The notes: generated by a model not told the origin, from the sequence alone. Numbered from the stretch's first letter, positions 8,831-16,889 are shown. The stretch: 64,000 nucleotides of DNA from Enterococcus_C asini_A (GCF_031928785.1 NZ_JARQAL010000001.1), one strand, 5' to 3'. Numbers and translations are program-made.

Positions 8831-9442
8831 GTGATTTATTCCTATAATCCCAAGCATGTTGGGGATACGTTGTTGGTGATTAGCGCCGACGATCGAAATT
8901 TGCCCCTAACCTATGAACGAAAATACAATATTACGCAAATCAAAAATAGTGAAGGCACCATTGTAGGTTGGAACTTCTTTAACCTTTCTGAGGCATTGAC
9001 CTTAGAAGAAACTGGCCAAGTTTACCCCACTAAAGAGCAAATCGCGATTTTAAACCAGCAGTTGCACTTATCTGGTTTTACTGAAGAACTACCAGAAGAA
9101 GAAGCGCCTAAGTTTGTAGTGGGCTATGTGAAAAGCTGCGTGCCTCATCCTGACAGTGACCATTTGTCTGTTACTGAAACAGAAGTGGACAATGGGGAAG
9201 TTTTACAAATTGTCTGTGGCGCGGCCAATATTCGCCAAGGCTTAAAAGTCGTGGTAGCCAAACCCGGAGCGATGATGCCAGATGGTCTTTTGATCTGGCC
9301 CGGTGTTTTACGAGGAGTAGAAAGCTACGGCATGATTTGCTCTCCGGCTGAACTCCACGTACCGAATGAAACCGGTAAAAAAGGCATTTTAGAATTGCCA
9401 GAAGAGGCAGTTGTAGGCACACCGTTTACTCCAGGAAAATAA
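8831..9442 (+). CDS. ytpR: YtpR-family tRNA-binding protein
   Basis: 203 aa: an N-terminal DUF4479 region followed by a C-terminal EMAP/OB-fold tRNA-binding domain (about residues 95-200), with typical blocks VGYVKSCVPHPDSDHLSVTETEVD and IVCGAANIRQG. It resembles the N-terminal domain of phenylalanyl-tRNA synthetase beta chain but stands alone. The role in the cell is not established. A longer frame from 8765 exists, but AAGGAGGG at 8817-8824 fits the GTG at 8831 and the longer version would overlap the promoter. Confidence 0.87.
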   Translation: MIYSYNPKHVGDTLLVISADDRNLPLTYERKYNITQIKNSEGTIVGWNFFNLSEALTLEETGQVYPTKEQIAILNQQLHLSGFTEELPEEEAPKFVVGYVKSCVPHPDSDHLSVTETEVDNGEVLQIVCGAANIRQGLKVVVAKPGAMMPDGLLIWPGVLRGVESYGMICSPAELHVPNETGKKGILELPEEAVVGTPFTPGK

Positions 9443-9448
9443 TTAATG

Positions 9449-9483
9449 AGCCGCAACCCTAGATGAGGTTTGCGGCTTTTTTT
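9449..9483 (+). terminator. Intrinsic terminator of ytpR
   Basis: AGCCGCAA pairs with TTGCGGCT followed by a T run. Confidence 0.85.
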
Positions 9484-9568
9484 ATAACGTCACTGTTATC
9501 TTTCAAATGACCTTTTTATCCTGTTTACAATCGTTCCCAGCTGTCGTTTCTATAAAAGCTAGCATCCT

Positions 9569-9588
9569 TGTAATCGTTATCATATAAT
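9569..9588 (+). promoter_or_regulatory. Catabolite-response-like (cre) element overlapping a -10 box
   Basis: TGTAATCGTTATCA at 9569-9582 fits the loose CcpA consensus TGWNANCGNTNNCA and directly abuts TATAAT at 9583-9588 upstream of the ROK kinase gene. Binding there would block the promoter. Based on consensus match only. Confidence 0.45.
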
Positions 9589-9638
9589 GACTGTAAATCG
9601 TATTTAGTAAAGTGATAAGACAGAAGGGAAGTTGCAAG

Positions 9639-10571
9639 ATGTTTGTAGGCTTTGATATCGGAGGAACAACGATTAAATATGGATTGTTGGATGAAAAGGG
9701 GCAAATTTTAGCGAAGAGTTCTATTGAGACTAGCTATGATGTGGAACAATTAATAACTGAAATGGCAGAAATTGTAGCCAATTATCAAATTGACTATCCA
9801 GAGATTAAAGGCATTGGCATCAGTGCTCCCGGCATTATTCAAAAAGATGGTTTTATGTTAACCGCAGGAGCCATTAAACCGCTTTATGGCAAAAATCTTA
9901 AGCAGGCTTTGGAAGAACGGTGCCACTTGCCAGTAGCGATTGAAAATGACGCAAATGCGGCGGCTATCGCAGAAAAGTGGCTGGGCAATGCTCGAGGAAT
10001 CGATAATTATTTATGCCTAGTTTTGGGGACTGGGATTGGTGGCGGTATTGTGATGAATGGCGAAGTGTTCCGAGGTGCCCATGGTATGGCAGGAGAATTT
10101 GGCTGGATGATGATCGATCAATTACCTGACACCGGTGACATTGAAGAAGTCTCTAGCAATAAAAAAGCCGCAGTGGTAGGTGGTTTGTGTTACCAGTACA
10201 ACCTAGCCCGTAAAGCTCAAGAAGGGGACGAGTTGCCGATTACGGATGCTAGAGAATTATTTGCCCGAGAGGCAGCAGGAGAGCAGTTGGCCCATGAGAT
10301 TATCGAGCGCTTTTTTGTAGATTTATCCGTTACATTACTGAATTTAATCAGTTGTTTTGATCCAGAAGTTATTTTAGTAGGAGGGGGCATTAGTGCAAAT
10401 CCTGCCTTCAATCAACGTCTGCAAGGAACATTAGCCAATGTAAAAGCCCGTCATAGCTCCATTCATTATTTAGATGGTAAAACCATTGCGCCAATCCGTA
10501 CAGCCAAGTTGCAGAACGATGCGGGGATGATTGGTGCCGTATATGAGATTTACCAACAGCTTATTAAATAA
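9639..10571 (+). CDS. ROK-family sugar kinase without the zinc-binding cysteine motif
   Basis: 310 aa of ROK fold: FDIGGTTIKYGLLDE phosphate-1 block, ENDANAAA adenosine region and LVLGTGIGGGIV. The CxCGxxGCxE zinc motif that most glucose-type ROK kinases have after the GEFG block is missing; GEFGWM is followed by a short acidic stretch instead. Such zinc-less ROK proteins include beta-glucoside kinases (BglK), so phosphorylation of a disaccharide or glucoside is possible. The upstream frame adds nine residues without a good site; AGAAGGGA serves the ATG at 9639. Confidence 0.82.
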   Translation: MFVGFDIGGTTIKYGLLDEKGQILAKSSIETSYDVEQLITEMAEIVANYQIDYPEIKGIGISAPGIIQKDGFMLTAGAIKPLYGKNLKQALEERCHLPVAIENDANAAAIAEKWLGNARGIDNYLCLVLGTGIGGGIVMNGEVFRGAHGMAGEFGWMMIDQLPDTGDIEEVSSNKKAAVVGGLCYQYNLARKAQEGDELPITDARELFAREAAGEQLAHEIIERFFVDLSVTLLNLISCFDPEVILVGGGISANPAFNQRLQGTLANVKARHSSIHYLDGKTIAPIRTAKLQNDAGMIGAVYEIYQQLIK

Positions 10572-10608
10572 AAAAATCCAGCTAGGCATTTTCCCTAGCT
10601 GGATTTTT
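10572..10608. terminator. Bidirectional intrinsic terminator
   Basis: AAATCCAGCTAGG pairs with CCTAGCTGGATTT between the convergent ROK and htrA genes. Confidence 0.88.
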
Positions 10609-10617
10609 CGTTGGCTA

Positions 10618-11874
10618 TTATTGCTTATTTTGTTGCAATGCGGAACTATCAATGGTTAATTCAACCTTAGCGGTACTTTCTTTGTCGCCACGATAGTAAG
10701 TTACTGTAATCGTGTCCCCAACGTTTTTATCGTAAAGAACCGATTGTAAATCAGTAGCGCTAGTGACTTCTTTGTCGTCAACTTTGGTGATGACATCATA
10801 TTGTTTCAAACCAGCTTTTTCGGCAGGAGTAGCATTCATCACGTTGGTAATTACCACACCGGCTTTCACAGAACTTGGTACCCCAAGAATTTGTTCTTGT
10901 TGTTGGGAAGTTACTGAAGAAAGATCCACCATGTTAATCCCTAATGCTGGACGAGTCACTTTGCCGTCTTTTTGTAGTTGGTCGATGATTTTCACCACAT
11001 CATTACTTGGAATGGCAAAGCCCATCCCTTCCACGCTAATATCGGAACTTTCAGTTGAAGTGGAAGCAATCTTACTAGAGTTAATCCCCACGATTTGGCC
11101 AGCGATATTAATCAATGGACCACCTGAGTTCCCCGGATTAATCGCGGCATCCGTTTGAATGGCACTAATATTAACCCCAGTACTACTGTCAGAAATTGGT
11201 CGGTCCACAGAGGAAATAATCCCAGAGGTAACCGAGTTAGCGTATTGAGAACCTAATGGCGACCCAATGGCAATGGCCGGTTCGCCGACTTTCAAAGCAG
11301 AAGAATCGCCAAAGGTTGCTACTTCATCCACATTTTCTGAGGAAATCTTGATAACGGCCAGGTCCGTTACCGCATCAGTTCCCATTAATTCCCCTTTAAT
11401 TTTCGTTCCATCTGACATCACAACTTCTAAGCCATCGGAATCTTCTACCACGTGATTATTGGTTACCACATAAGCGGAATCCCCATCTTTATTGTAAATC
11501 ACGCCACTACCTTCGCTGGCTTCTACTAAATTGCTGTCATCGGTATTTTCGTTGGTGCTTTCTTCTGACTGTTGCCCGAACATTTCGCCCCAAGGATTAT
11601 TGGTCGTTTGTTGTTGTGCTTGCAAATTAATTACGGAAACTACCGCCCCTTGGACTTTTTCCACAGCCGAGGTGATATCGCTGTCCACGTCCACTTTTAC
11701 ATTGGAGACTTGGGCGGGTTCATTGGTGGAAGTGCTGTTGCTACTATTATTAGTGCTAGGGGCCAGACTAGAGCCATTAGCTAAATAAAAGCCACCGACA
11801 ATCAATAGTCCGCCTACAGCACCGCCTAGTAAACCCGTAAGAAAGCGGCTAGCTGTACCATTTTTCTTTTTCAT
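10618..11874 (-). CDS. htrA: HtrA-type membrane-anchored serine protease
   Basis: 418 aa: one N-terminal transmembrane anchor (about 12-33), a Ser/Thr/Asn-rich linker, a trypsin-like domain with the triad His141 (TNNHVV), Asp171 (TDLAVI) and Ser250 (GNSGGPL), and one C-terminal PDZ domain (about 315-405). It degrades or refolds misfolded exported proteins at the cell surface. In many Firmicutes htrA ends the walRK two-component cluster and lies beside rlmH near the replication origin, as here. The start follows an AGGAGGA site. Confidence 0.93.
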   Translation of the reverse strand: MKKKNGTASRFLTGLLGGAVGGLLIVGGFYLANGSSLAPSTNNSSNSTSTNEPAQVSNVKVDVDSDITSAVEKVQGAVVSVINLQAQQQTTNNPWGEMFGQQSEESTNENTDDSNLVEASEGSGVIYNKDGDSAYVVTNNHVVEDSDGLEVVMSDGTKIKGELMGTDAVTDLAVIKISSENVDEVATFGDSSALKVGEPAIAIGSPLGSQYANSVTSGIISSVDRPISDSSTGVNISAIQTDAAINPGNSGGPLINIAGQIVGINSSKIASTSTESSDISVEGMGFAIPSNDVVKIIDQLQKDGKVTRPALGINMVDLSSVTSQQQEQILGVPSSVKAGVVITNVMNATPAEKAGLKQYDVITKVDDKEVTSATDLQSVLYDKNVGDTITVTYYRGDKESTAKVELTIDSSALQQNKQ

Positions 11875-12237
11875 AATGTTTTCCTCCTGACAATTTACAT
11901 AAATCGAATAATTGCTTAGTTATAGTATAGTATCAATTCCTGTATTTAGTCTATCTTGAGACTTTGAAAAAAATATGAACGAAATGGGCTAAATAAATGT
12001 TAAATCATGAAAAAATTCCGTAAACCTATCCTTTTTCACAAAATGATGGGGAAAACTATCCACAGAATTATCCACAACCTGTGGATAGTGTGGGTAAATC
12101 TGTGGAGAACGGATGTTTGTAGAAAAAAAGGCTTAGAATCAGAACTTTTGCTTCAAAATAAAAATAAGAAAATAAAAGAGATGGGGATAAAAACTGTGGT
12201 AAACTCAAAGAAAGTTATCAACAAGTGAGGATAAGTT
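11875..12237. other. AT-rich intergenic region between htrA and rlmH
   Basis: This 363-base divergent spacer holds the upstream regions of both genes and the DnaA-box cluster. An open frame at 12007-12228 exists but is made of the box repeats and lysine codons and has no ribosome binding site, so I do not call it a gene. Confidence 0.6.
12056..12109. promoter_or_regulatory. Cluster of DnaA-box-like sites
   Basis: TTATCCACA (12068-12076) matches the DnaA box consensus exactly; CTATCCACA (12056-12064), its reverse form TGTGGATAG (12080-12088), TGTGGGTAA (12089-12097) and TGTGGAGAA (12101-12109) are near matches in both orientations. A TTATCAACA lies further on at 12215-12223, just before rlmH. 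The density is far above chance and suggests DnaA binding, either for regulation or as an origin-proximal site. Confidence 0.65.
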
Positions 12238-12717
12238 ATGAATATCAAAATTATTACAGTAGGAAAGTTGAAAGAAAAATATTTAGTCCAAGGTATTAAT
12301 GAATACGTTAAGCGTTTGGGCGCTTATTGCAAGTTTCAAATGGTAGAAGTTCCCGACGAAAAAGCTCCCGAAAATCTCAGTGAAGCCCAAATGCTACAAG
12401 TCAAAGAAAAAGAAGGAGAGCGCATCTTAGCTAAAATTAAAGAGGGAGAATACGTCTTTGCCTTGGCAATCGAAGGAAAAAATCCTAGTAGTGAAGCCTT
12501 TGCCAAACAAATCGATCAACTTCAAATTCAAGGCAAAAGTCAATTTGTTTTTGTGATTGGAGGCTCACTAGGCTTAAGTTCAGAAGTCATAAAGCGTAGC
12601 AATGCGCAAATTTCCTTTGGCAAGATGACCTATCCCCATCAACTGATGCGCTTGATTTTAGTAGAACAGATTTATCGGGCCATGCGGATTAATCACGGAG
12701 AACCGTATCATAAATGA
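12238..12717 (+). CDS. rlmH: 23S rRNA (pseudouridine1915-N3)-methyltransferase RlmH
   Basis: 159 aa SPOUT methyltransferase that methylates pseudouridine 1915 of 23S rRNA in assembled ribosomes. The FVIGGSLGLS SAM-knot block and the conserved C-terminus HQLMRLILVEQIYRA...GEPYHK are intact. This is the gene called orfX in staphylococci, whose 3' end is the SCC attachment site. Here too accessory DNA begins straight after its stop codon. The terminator hairpin overlaps the last codons. Confidence 0.96.
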   Translation: MNIKIITVGKLKEKYLVQGINEYVKRLGAYCKFQMVEVPDEKAPENLSEAQMLQVKEKEGERILAKIKEGEYVFALAIEGKNPSSEAFAKQIDQLQIQGKSQFVFVIGGSLGLSSEVIKRSNAQISFGKMTYPHQLMRLILVEQIYRAMRINHGEPYHK

Positions 12718-12730
12718 TGCGGTTTTTTTT
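12698..12730 (+). other. Putative left attachment site at the rlmH 3' end (SCC-like attL)
   Basis: Bases 12701-12721, spanning the last codons of rlmH, match 18020-18040 at 18 of 21 positions and both copies continue into an eight-T run. The sequence TATCATAAATGATGCGG is the kind of core used by Ccr serine recombinases of staphylococcal SCC elements. The role as a recombination site is inferred from position and repeat. Confidence 0.6.
12701..12730 (+). terminator. rlmH terminator overlapping its stop codon
   Basis: AACCGTATCA pairs with TGATGCGGTT around a TAAA loop and is followed by eight Ts. Confidence 0.75.
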
Positions 12731-12817
12731 AGTTGGGTGTGGAGCCCTGTTGAAGTCGCACAGCGCCCGAAACAAAAAACTACCCGCTATGCGGATAAAG
12801 AATCAGCGACTATGCCA

Positions 12818-12884
12818 CCAAAAATCCCATTCCTGTCGTACAATTGGGTTGTTCAGACTCAATTGAAAGGAATGGGATTTTTGG
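12818..12884 (+). promoter_or_regulatory. Left-end hairpin enclosing the tnpA ribosome binding site and start
   Basis: Bases 12818-12834 are the perfect reverse complement of 12868-12884 (17 bp), with a second stem of CAATTG repeats inside. The TTG start (12881) and part of the GAAAGG site (12865-12870) are buried in the stem. IS200 elements are known to repress transposase translation with such a hairpin. Confidence 0.7.
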
Positions 12885-13363
12885 CAAATAAAACAAACAG
12901 CTTAGCGCATACAAAATAGATGTGTAAGTATCATATTGTATTTACACCAAAGTATAGACGGAAAGTAATTTACAATCAAGTAAGGCGAGATTTAATTGAA
13001 ATCTTCCAACTCTTGTGCAAATACAAAGGAGTCGAAATTATCGACGGACATATGATGTCAGATCATGTTCATATATTGGTAAGTATTCCACCCAAAATTA
13101 GTATCTCTTCATTTGTTGGCTATTTAAAGAGCAAAAGTGCCTTACAAATTTTTGATCGTCATGCCAACTTGAAATATAAGTATGGCAATCGAAAATTTTG
13201 GGCAGAAGGATATTATGTTAGTACCGTGGGATTAAACGAAAAAACAATCGCAAAATATATTCGGGAACAGGGATCACACGATATTGCACTCGATAAATTA
13301 AGTGTACGAGAATATGAAGATCCATTTTCAGATGGTGGCTTCAGAAAAAATAAATCGGTTTGA
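12881..13363 (+). pseudogene. tnpA: IS200-type transposase TnpA interrupted by an amber codon
   Basis: The expected start TTG at 12881 opens the frame, but the codon at 12917-12919 is TAG where related transposases have Trp (one-base change). An ATG follows at once at 12920, from which 147 intact residues run to the natural end, including the HUH motif DHVH and the late Tyr in KYIREQ used as nucleophile. Loss of only 12-13 N-terminal residues means a product made by reinitiation might still work; otherwise the copy is dead. Y1 transposases move single-stranded DNA. Confidence 0.75.
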
Positions 13364-13527
13364 CCGCTAAGTGAAAGTGCCGAGGGCATTGAGCCTGAAC
13401 AAAGTGAAGGATAACGTCTTTAGGAGTAGCCATAGTAACAAGGGGTTACACCCGCAGAGCAAACCATCTGTTAGACGAGGGGTAATGATTTTTTTTTTGA
13501 CTATTTAGAGTAAAAAGACAGAAACGC

Positions 13528-13556
13528 TTGACCATATATAGACGTTCATCTATATT
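13528..13556 (+). promoter_or_regulatory. Promoter of the arsenic operon
   Basis: TTGACC and TATATT with an ideal 17-base spacer. The -10 box runs into the palindromic operator. Confidence 0.75.
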
Positions 13557-13582
13557 GTATATAGATAATTATCTATATACAA
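13555..13582. promoter_or_regulatory. 28-bp perfect palindromic ArsR operator
   Basis: The half-site TTGTATATAGATAA is followed by its exact reverse complement, overlapping the -10 box and start-point region. ArsR-type repressors bind such AT-rich 12-2-12-like palindromes and release on arsenite. An imperfect extra half-site (TCTATAT) lies just upstream. Confidence 0.75.
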
Positions 13583-13600
13583 TTCAATAGGAGGTCCTCC

Positions 13601-13894
13601 ATGGAAAACTATGAACAGATTGCTACCATCATGAAAGCCTTAGCTGATCCAAAAAGGCTGAAAATTGTTGACTTACTTTCTACAGCTGACTCTCTTTGTG
13701 CATGTGAAGTGTTGGAGCATTTTGACTTTACTCAACCGACATTATCACACCACATGAAGCTTTTAGAGAAGGCAGGAATTGTCAAAGTAACGAAAAAGAG
13801 TCAATGGCATCATTACGCTTTACAGGAAGATTTTGTTGAGGATTTCCTAGTAATTTTGAAGGAACTTCTTATCAAAGAAAAATCATTTAGCTAG
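13601..13894 (+). CDS. arsR: ArsR-family arsenite-responsive repressor
   Basis: 97-aa winged-helix repressor. The helix at about residues 30-37 carries two Cys in LCACEVLEH, the place of the classic ELCVCDL arsenite-binding motif; the recognition helix is QPTLSHHMKLLEKAG. It should sit on the palindrome just upstream and control its own operon. The ATG follows AGGAGG. Downstream genes run in the same direction with short gaps. Confidence 0.93.
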   Translation: MENYEQIATIMKALADPKRLKIVDLLSTADSLCACEVLEHFDFTQPTLSHHMKLLEKAGIVKVTKKSQWHHYALQEDFVEDFLVILKELLIKEKSFS

Positions 13895-13915
13895 TAAGCG
13901 ATAGGAGTCTTATGA

Positions 13916-14992
13916 ATGAACAATGTATCTACGGAAGTAACTGAAAAACCTGCAATCAATTTTTTCGAGAAGTATCTAACGGTTTGGGTATTGTTATGTA
14001 TGGCAACAGGTATGCTAATCGGAAAGTTTTTACCTGGTGTCGCAGACCGATTAGAAAGCTATCAAGTGTTAAATACAAATATTCCAATTGCCGTTTTAAC
14101 TTGGGTTATGATTTTCCCAATGATGATGAAAATCGATTTTAAATCAATACTGAACGTCCGAAAAACATATCAGGGGATTATGATCTCTAGCATTACAAGC
14201 TGGCTAATTAAGCCGTTCTTGATGTTTGGCTTAGCCTCTTTCTTCTTTTATGTTATTTTTAGCAATTTTATCCCAGCAGACTTAGCAAAAGACTATGTGG
14301 CTGGAGCGGTTTTGTTAGGGGCAGCGCCATGTACCGCTATGGTATTTGTTTGGTCAAACCTTACAAAAGGTGATCCAGCACATACCTTGGTTCAAGTATC
14401 AATTAACGATTTATTAATCATTGTCCTATTTGTACCAATTGTTTCCTTCCTTTTAGGAGTAAATAATGTGTTTGTACCATGGAATATTCTCTTTGCTTCT
14501 GTACTACTATTTGTGCTAGTACCGTTAATTGGTGGGGCATTGACGAGATACTTCATGATAAAACGTAAGGGAATTGATTACTTTAATAATCACTTCTTAC
14601 CAAAGTTTGACTCCATTACAACGATTGGCTTGTTATTGACATTGGTAATCATTTTTACTTATCAGGGGGATATTATTTTAAACAATCCGTTTCACGTTCT
14701 CATGATTGCCGTGCCTTTAGTCTTACAAAATATTATTACCGCAAACTTTGCTTATTTTACTTGTAAATGGACAAAACAGCCTCATAATGTGGCAGCGCCA
14801 GCAGCTTTGATTGGTGCTTCAGACTTCTTCGAATTATCGGTTGCCGTAGCAATTACGCTTTTCGGTGTCAATTCACCAGTTGTGCTAGTGACAACAGTTG
14901 GTGTTCTGACAGAAGTGCCTGTTATGTTGTTATTAGTAAAATTGATCAATGGAACGAAAGATTGGTTCCCGACAAAAGGAGAAAATGAATGA
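13916..14992 (+). CDS. acr3: Arsenite efflux permease of the ACR3 family
   Basis: 358 aa with about ten transmembrane segments, of the ACR3 (bile/arsenite/riboflavin transporter) superfamily that exports As(III) driven by the proton gradient. The conserved Cys in the GAAPCTAMVFVWS segment, needed for arsenite recognition, is present. It lies between arsR and arsC, the classic order, and overlaps arsC by 4 bases. Sometimes labelled arsB, though unrelated to true ArsB. Confidence 0.93.
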   Translation: MNNVSTEVTEKPAINFFEKYLTVWVLLCMATGMLIGKFLPGVADRLESYQVLNTNIPIAVLTWVMIFPMMMKIDFKSILNVRKTYQGIMISSITSWLIKPFLMFGLASFFFYVIFSNFIPADLAKDYVAGAVLLGAAPCTAMVFVWSNLTKGDPAHTLVQVSINDLLIIVLFVPIVSFLLGVNNVFVPWNILFASVLLFVLVPLIGGALTRYFMIKRKGIDYFNNHFLPKFDSITTIGLLLTLVIIFTYQGDIILNNPFHVLMIAVPLVLQNIITANFAYFTCKWTKQPHNVAAPAALIGASDFFELSVAVAITLFGVNSPVVLVTTVGVLTEVPVMLLLVKLINGTKDWFPTKGENE

Positions 14993-15405
14993 AAAAAATC
15001 TATTTCTTATGTACGGGCAATTCCTGTCGAAGCCAAATAGCGGAAGGATTTGCTAAAAAATACTTAGATGATTCTTGGGAGATTCGAAGTGCTGGCGTTG
15101 AAACTCACGGCTTGAATCCTAGAGCGGTGGCTGTAATGGAAGAAGCTGGAATCGATATTTCGAATCAAACATCTGACTTGATTGATTTGGACTACTTTAA
15201 TCAGTCCGATATGATTATCACTCTTTGCGGTGACGCAGCAGATAAGTGTCCCACGATTCCAAAGGAAAGCACTCATCTTCATTGGGATTTAGTAGATCCT
15301 GCCAAAGCGAAAGGATCTGAGGCAGAAATTGGAAGTGCCTTCCGAAATACAAGAGATGAAATCGAAAAAAGAATGATTGAATTATCGAAGCAGTTAAACG
15401 TGTAA
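14989..15405 (+). CDS. arsC: Arsenate reductase, thioredoxin-coupled LMW-phosphatase type
   Basis: 138 aa of the LMW protein tyrosine phosphatase fold. The P-loop C-x5-R is CTGNSCR (Cys8, Arg14), and the redox pair is CGDAADKC (about Cys80 and Cys87), the three-cysteine relay of pI258-type ArsC that is regenerated by thioredoxin. It reduces arsenate to arsenite for export by Acr3. Translation is coupled to acr3. Confidence 0.94.
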   Translation: MKKIYFLCTGNSCRSQIAEGFAKKYLDDSWEIRSAGVETHGLNPRAVAVMEEAGIDISNQTSDLIDLDYFNQSDMIITLCGDAADKCPTIPKESTHLHWDLVDPAKAKGSEAEIGSAFRNTRDEIEKRMIELSKQLNV

Positions 15406-15429
15406 TTCAAAAAGGGGATGGGGTAAGGT

Positions 15430-16416
15430 ATGTGGACTTGGATTAGCGACCAATTACTAAAAATGGTTTGGCTAAATGATTTGATGGGGAAATTGATTGA
15501 GCGTTTTGGACTTTCGCTAGACAGCAAGATAGGGGCAAGTCTTCAGTTTTTTCTATTTGATACAATTAAGATTTTTATTTTATTAACGATCTTGATTTTT
15601 GTTATGGGGTACGTTCAGACTTTTTTTCCACCTGAAAGAACCAAGGTATTGTTAGGTGGATTAAAGGGGTGGAAAGGCAATTTACTGGGGGCACTTTTGG
15701 GAACCGTTACGCCTTTTTGTAGTTGCTCTAGCATTCCAATTTTTATTGGGTTTACAACCGCTGGATTACCTTTGGGAGTAACCTTCTCCTTCCTTATTTC
15801 CTCACCAATGGTTGATATTGCCTCAATTATCTTGTTAATGTCTTTCTTCGGCTGGAAATTTGCGGTAGCTTATGTTCTTTTAGGATTACTGCTAGCTGTA
15901 ATTGGAGGTACACTCATTGATAAATTACACCTAGAGAATGAAATTCAAGATTATATTCGCGAAATGGAGGAAGGTCTTAGCCAAGTTGAAACCTATACCA
16001 TTAAGAAAAGAATGTCTTATGGTTGGGGGCAAGTGAAAGAGGTTGCCAGTAAAGTCTGGCTTTATGTATTAATTGGAGTTGGGATTGGTGCGCTCATTCA
16101 TAATTGGATTCCGACCAGTTTTATTCAAAGCATTCTAGGTAATAATAATCCGTTTGGGCTGATTATTGCGGCCTTAATTGGGGCACCTATTTATGCAGAT
16201 ATTTTTGGTGTTATCCCAATAGCAGAAGCACTATTCTCAAAAGGGGTGCCAGTGGGAACTTTGATGGCATTCATGATGTCTGTTACAACGTTGTCTTTGC
16301 CGTCATTAATCATGTTAAGTAGAGTAGTTAAACCTAAATTGTTAGGAATCTTTATCACAATTTGTATTGTAGGTATTTTATTGATTGGCTTTACTTTCAA
16401 TAGTGTAGCTTTATAA
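15430..16416 (+). CDS. Arsenic-operon permease (YraQ/DUF318-like)
   Basis: 328 aa with about eight transmembrane segments and a hydrophilic centre. TPFCSCSSIPIF holds the CxC signature of the YraQ/ArsP permease family; some ArsP members export methylarsenite and related organoarsenicals. Position within the ars operon and the CxxC partner downstream support a role in arsenical efflux or thiol handling, but the substrate is not shown by the sequence. Confidence 0.8.
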   Translation: MWTWISDQLLKMVWLNDLMGKLIERFGLSLDSKIGASLQFFLFDTIKIFILLTILIFVMGYVQTFFPPERTKVLLGGLKGWKGNLLGALLGTVTPFCSCSSIPIFIGFTTAGLPLGVTFSFLISSPMVDIASIILLMSFFGWKFAVAYVLLGLLLAVIGGTLIDKLHLENEIQDYIREMEEGLSQVETYTIKKRMSYGWGQVKEVASKVWLYVLIGVGIGALIHNWIPTSFIQSILGNNNPFGLIIAALIGAPIYADIFGVIPIAEALFSKGVPVGTLMAFMMSVTTLSLPSLIMLSRVVKPKLLGIFITICIVGILLIGFTFNSVAL

Positions 16417-16439
16417 AACAATAAGGGGATTAGATAATT

Positions 16440-16673
16440 ATGGAAATCAAAATTGTAGGTCCAGGTTGTAAAAACTGTCAAAAGTTAAAAGAAAATGTAG
16501 AAACAGCAGTATCAGAGTTAGGTATTACTCCAATAATTACAAAAGTCGAAGATATGGCTGAAATCGTGAAGGCTGGTGTGATGAAAACTCCAGGGCTGAT
16601 CATTGATGATAAATTAGTTGTTAGTGGTCGAGTTGCAAAACCGAAGGAAATCAAGAAGTTATTGCAGGATTAG
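16440..16673 (+). CDS. Small thioredoxin-like CxxC redox protein
   Basis: 77 aa glutaredoxin/thioredoxin fold beginning MEIKIVGPGCKNCQKL, with the active-site pair Cys10-Cys13 and a cis-Pro block MKTPGLIID. Such proteins (TM0996/Grx-like) are regularly paired with YraQ-type permeases, so the pair likely works together, perhaps handing reduced or thiol-bound arsenicals to the pump. Last gene of the ars operon. Confidence 0.87.
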   Translation: MEIKIVGPGCKNCQKLKENVETAVSELGITPIITKVEDMAEIVKAGVMKTPGLIIDDKLVVSGRVAKPKEIKKLLQD

Positions 16674-16678
16674 TAGGT

Positions 16679-16722
16679 AAAATAAGACAAGATTGCATAC
16701 TTGTAATTGTAATCTTATTTTA
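16679..16722 (+). terminator. Putative terminator of the ars operon
   Basis: AAAATAAGA pairs with TCTTATTTT around a partly paired centre, followed by T-rich DNA. AT-rich and weaker than others in the window. Confidence 0.5.
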
Positions 16723-16773
16723 TTTCTCTTATGAGTGGTAGAAACTCATTTTTTAGAAAAGAAGATCATTAAA

Positions 16774-16889
16774 ATGAACTACACCATTTAACTCCAAAAA
16801 AGCGTGACAAGATTGAAACATACTCGGGTGTAGAAATAGCACTATCAAACTTCGCTATCGAGCAACTAGCGCGCAAAATATCGCAAGAA
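16774..16889 (+). pseudogene. Fragment resembling the N-terminus of an IS30-family transposase
   Basis: Reading with one frame change near 16786, the DNA gives MNYT then HLTPKKRDKIETYSGV and a short helix region, ending at TAG 16887-16889. The MNYTHLTxxxRxxIE opening is characteristic of IS30-family transposases. Only about 38 residues remain. Recognised by pattern, not by alignment. Confidence 0.4.

Larger units (their letters stand above)
12770..13490 (+). mobile_element. IS200/IS605-family insertion sequence (approximate ends)
   Basis: The tnpA frame is flanked by left-end sequence with a large hairpin and by about 110 bases of GC-richer, non-coding right-end sequence that ends in a T run near 13490. 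IS200 elements have no terminal inverted repeats, so the ends are estimated from the change in sequence character. Confidence 0.6.

Noticed and set aside
11531..11788. Plus-strand frames inside htrA
   Set aside because: Mirror frames of the Ser/Thr-rich linker; no ribosome binding site and no recognisable family.
12007..12228. Open frame of 73 codons upstream of rlmH
   Set aside because: It runs through the DnaA-box cluster, has no ribosome binding site and is dominated by lysine and asparagine codons from AT-rich DNA.
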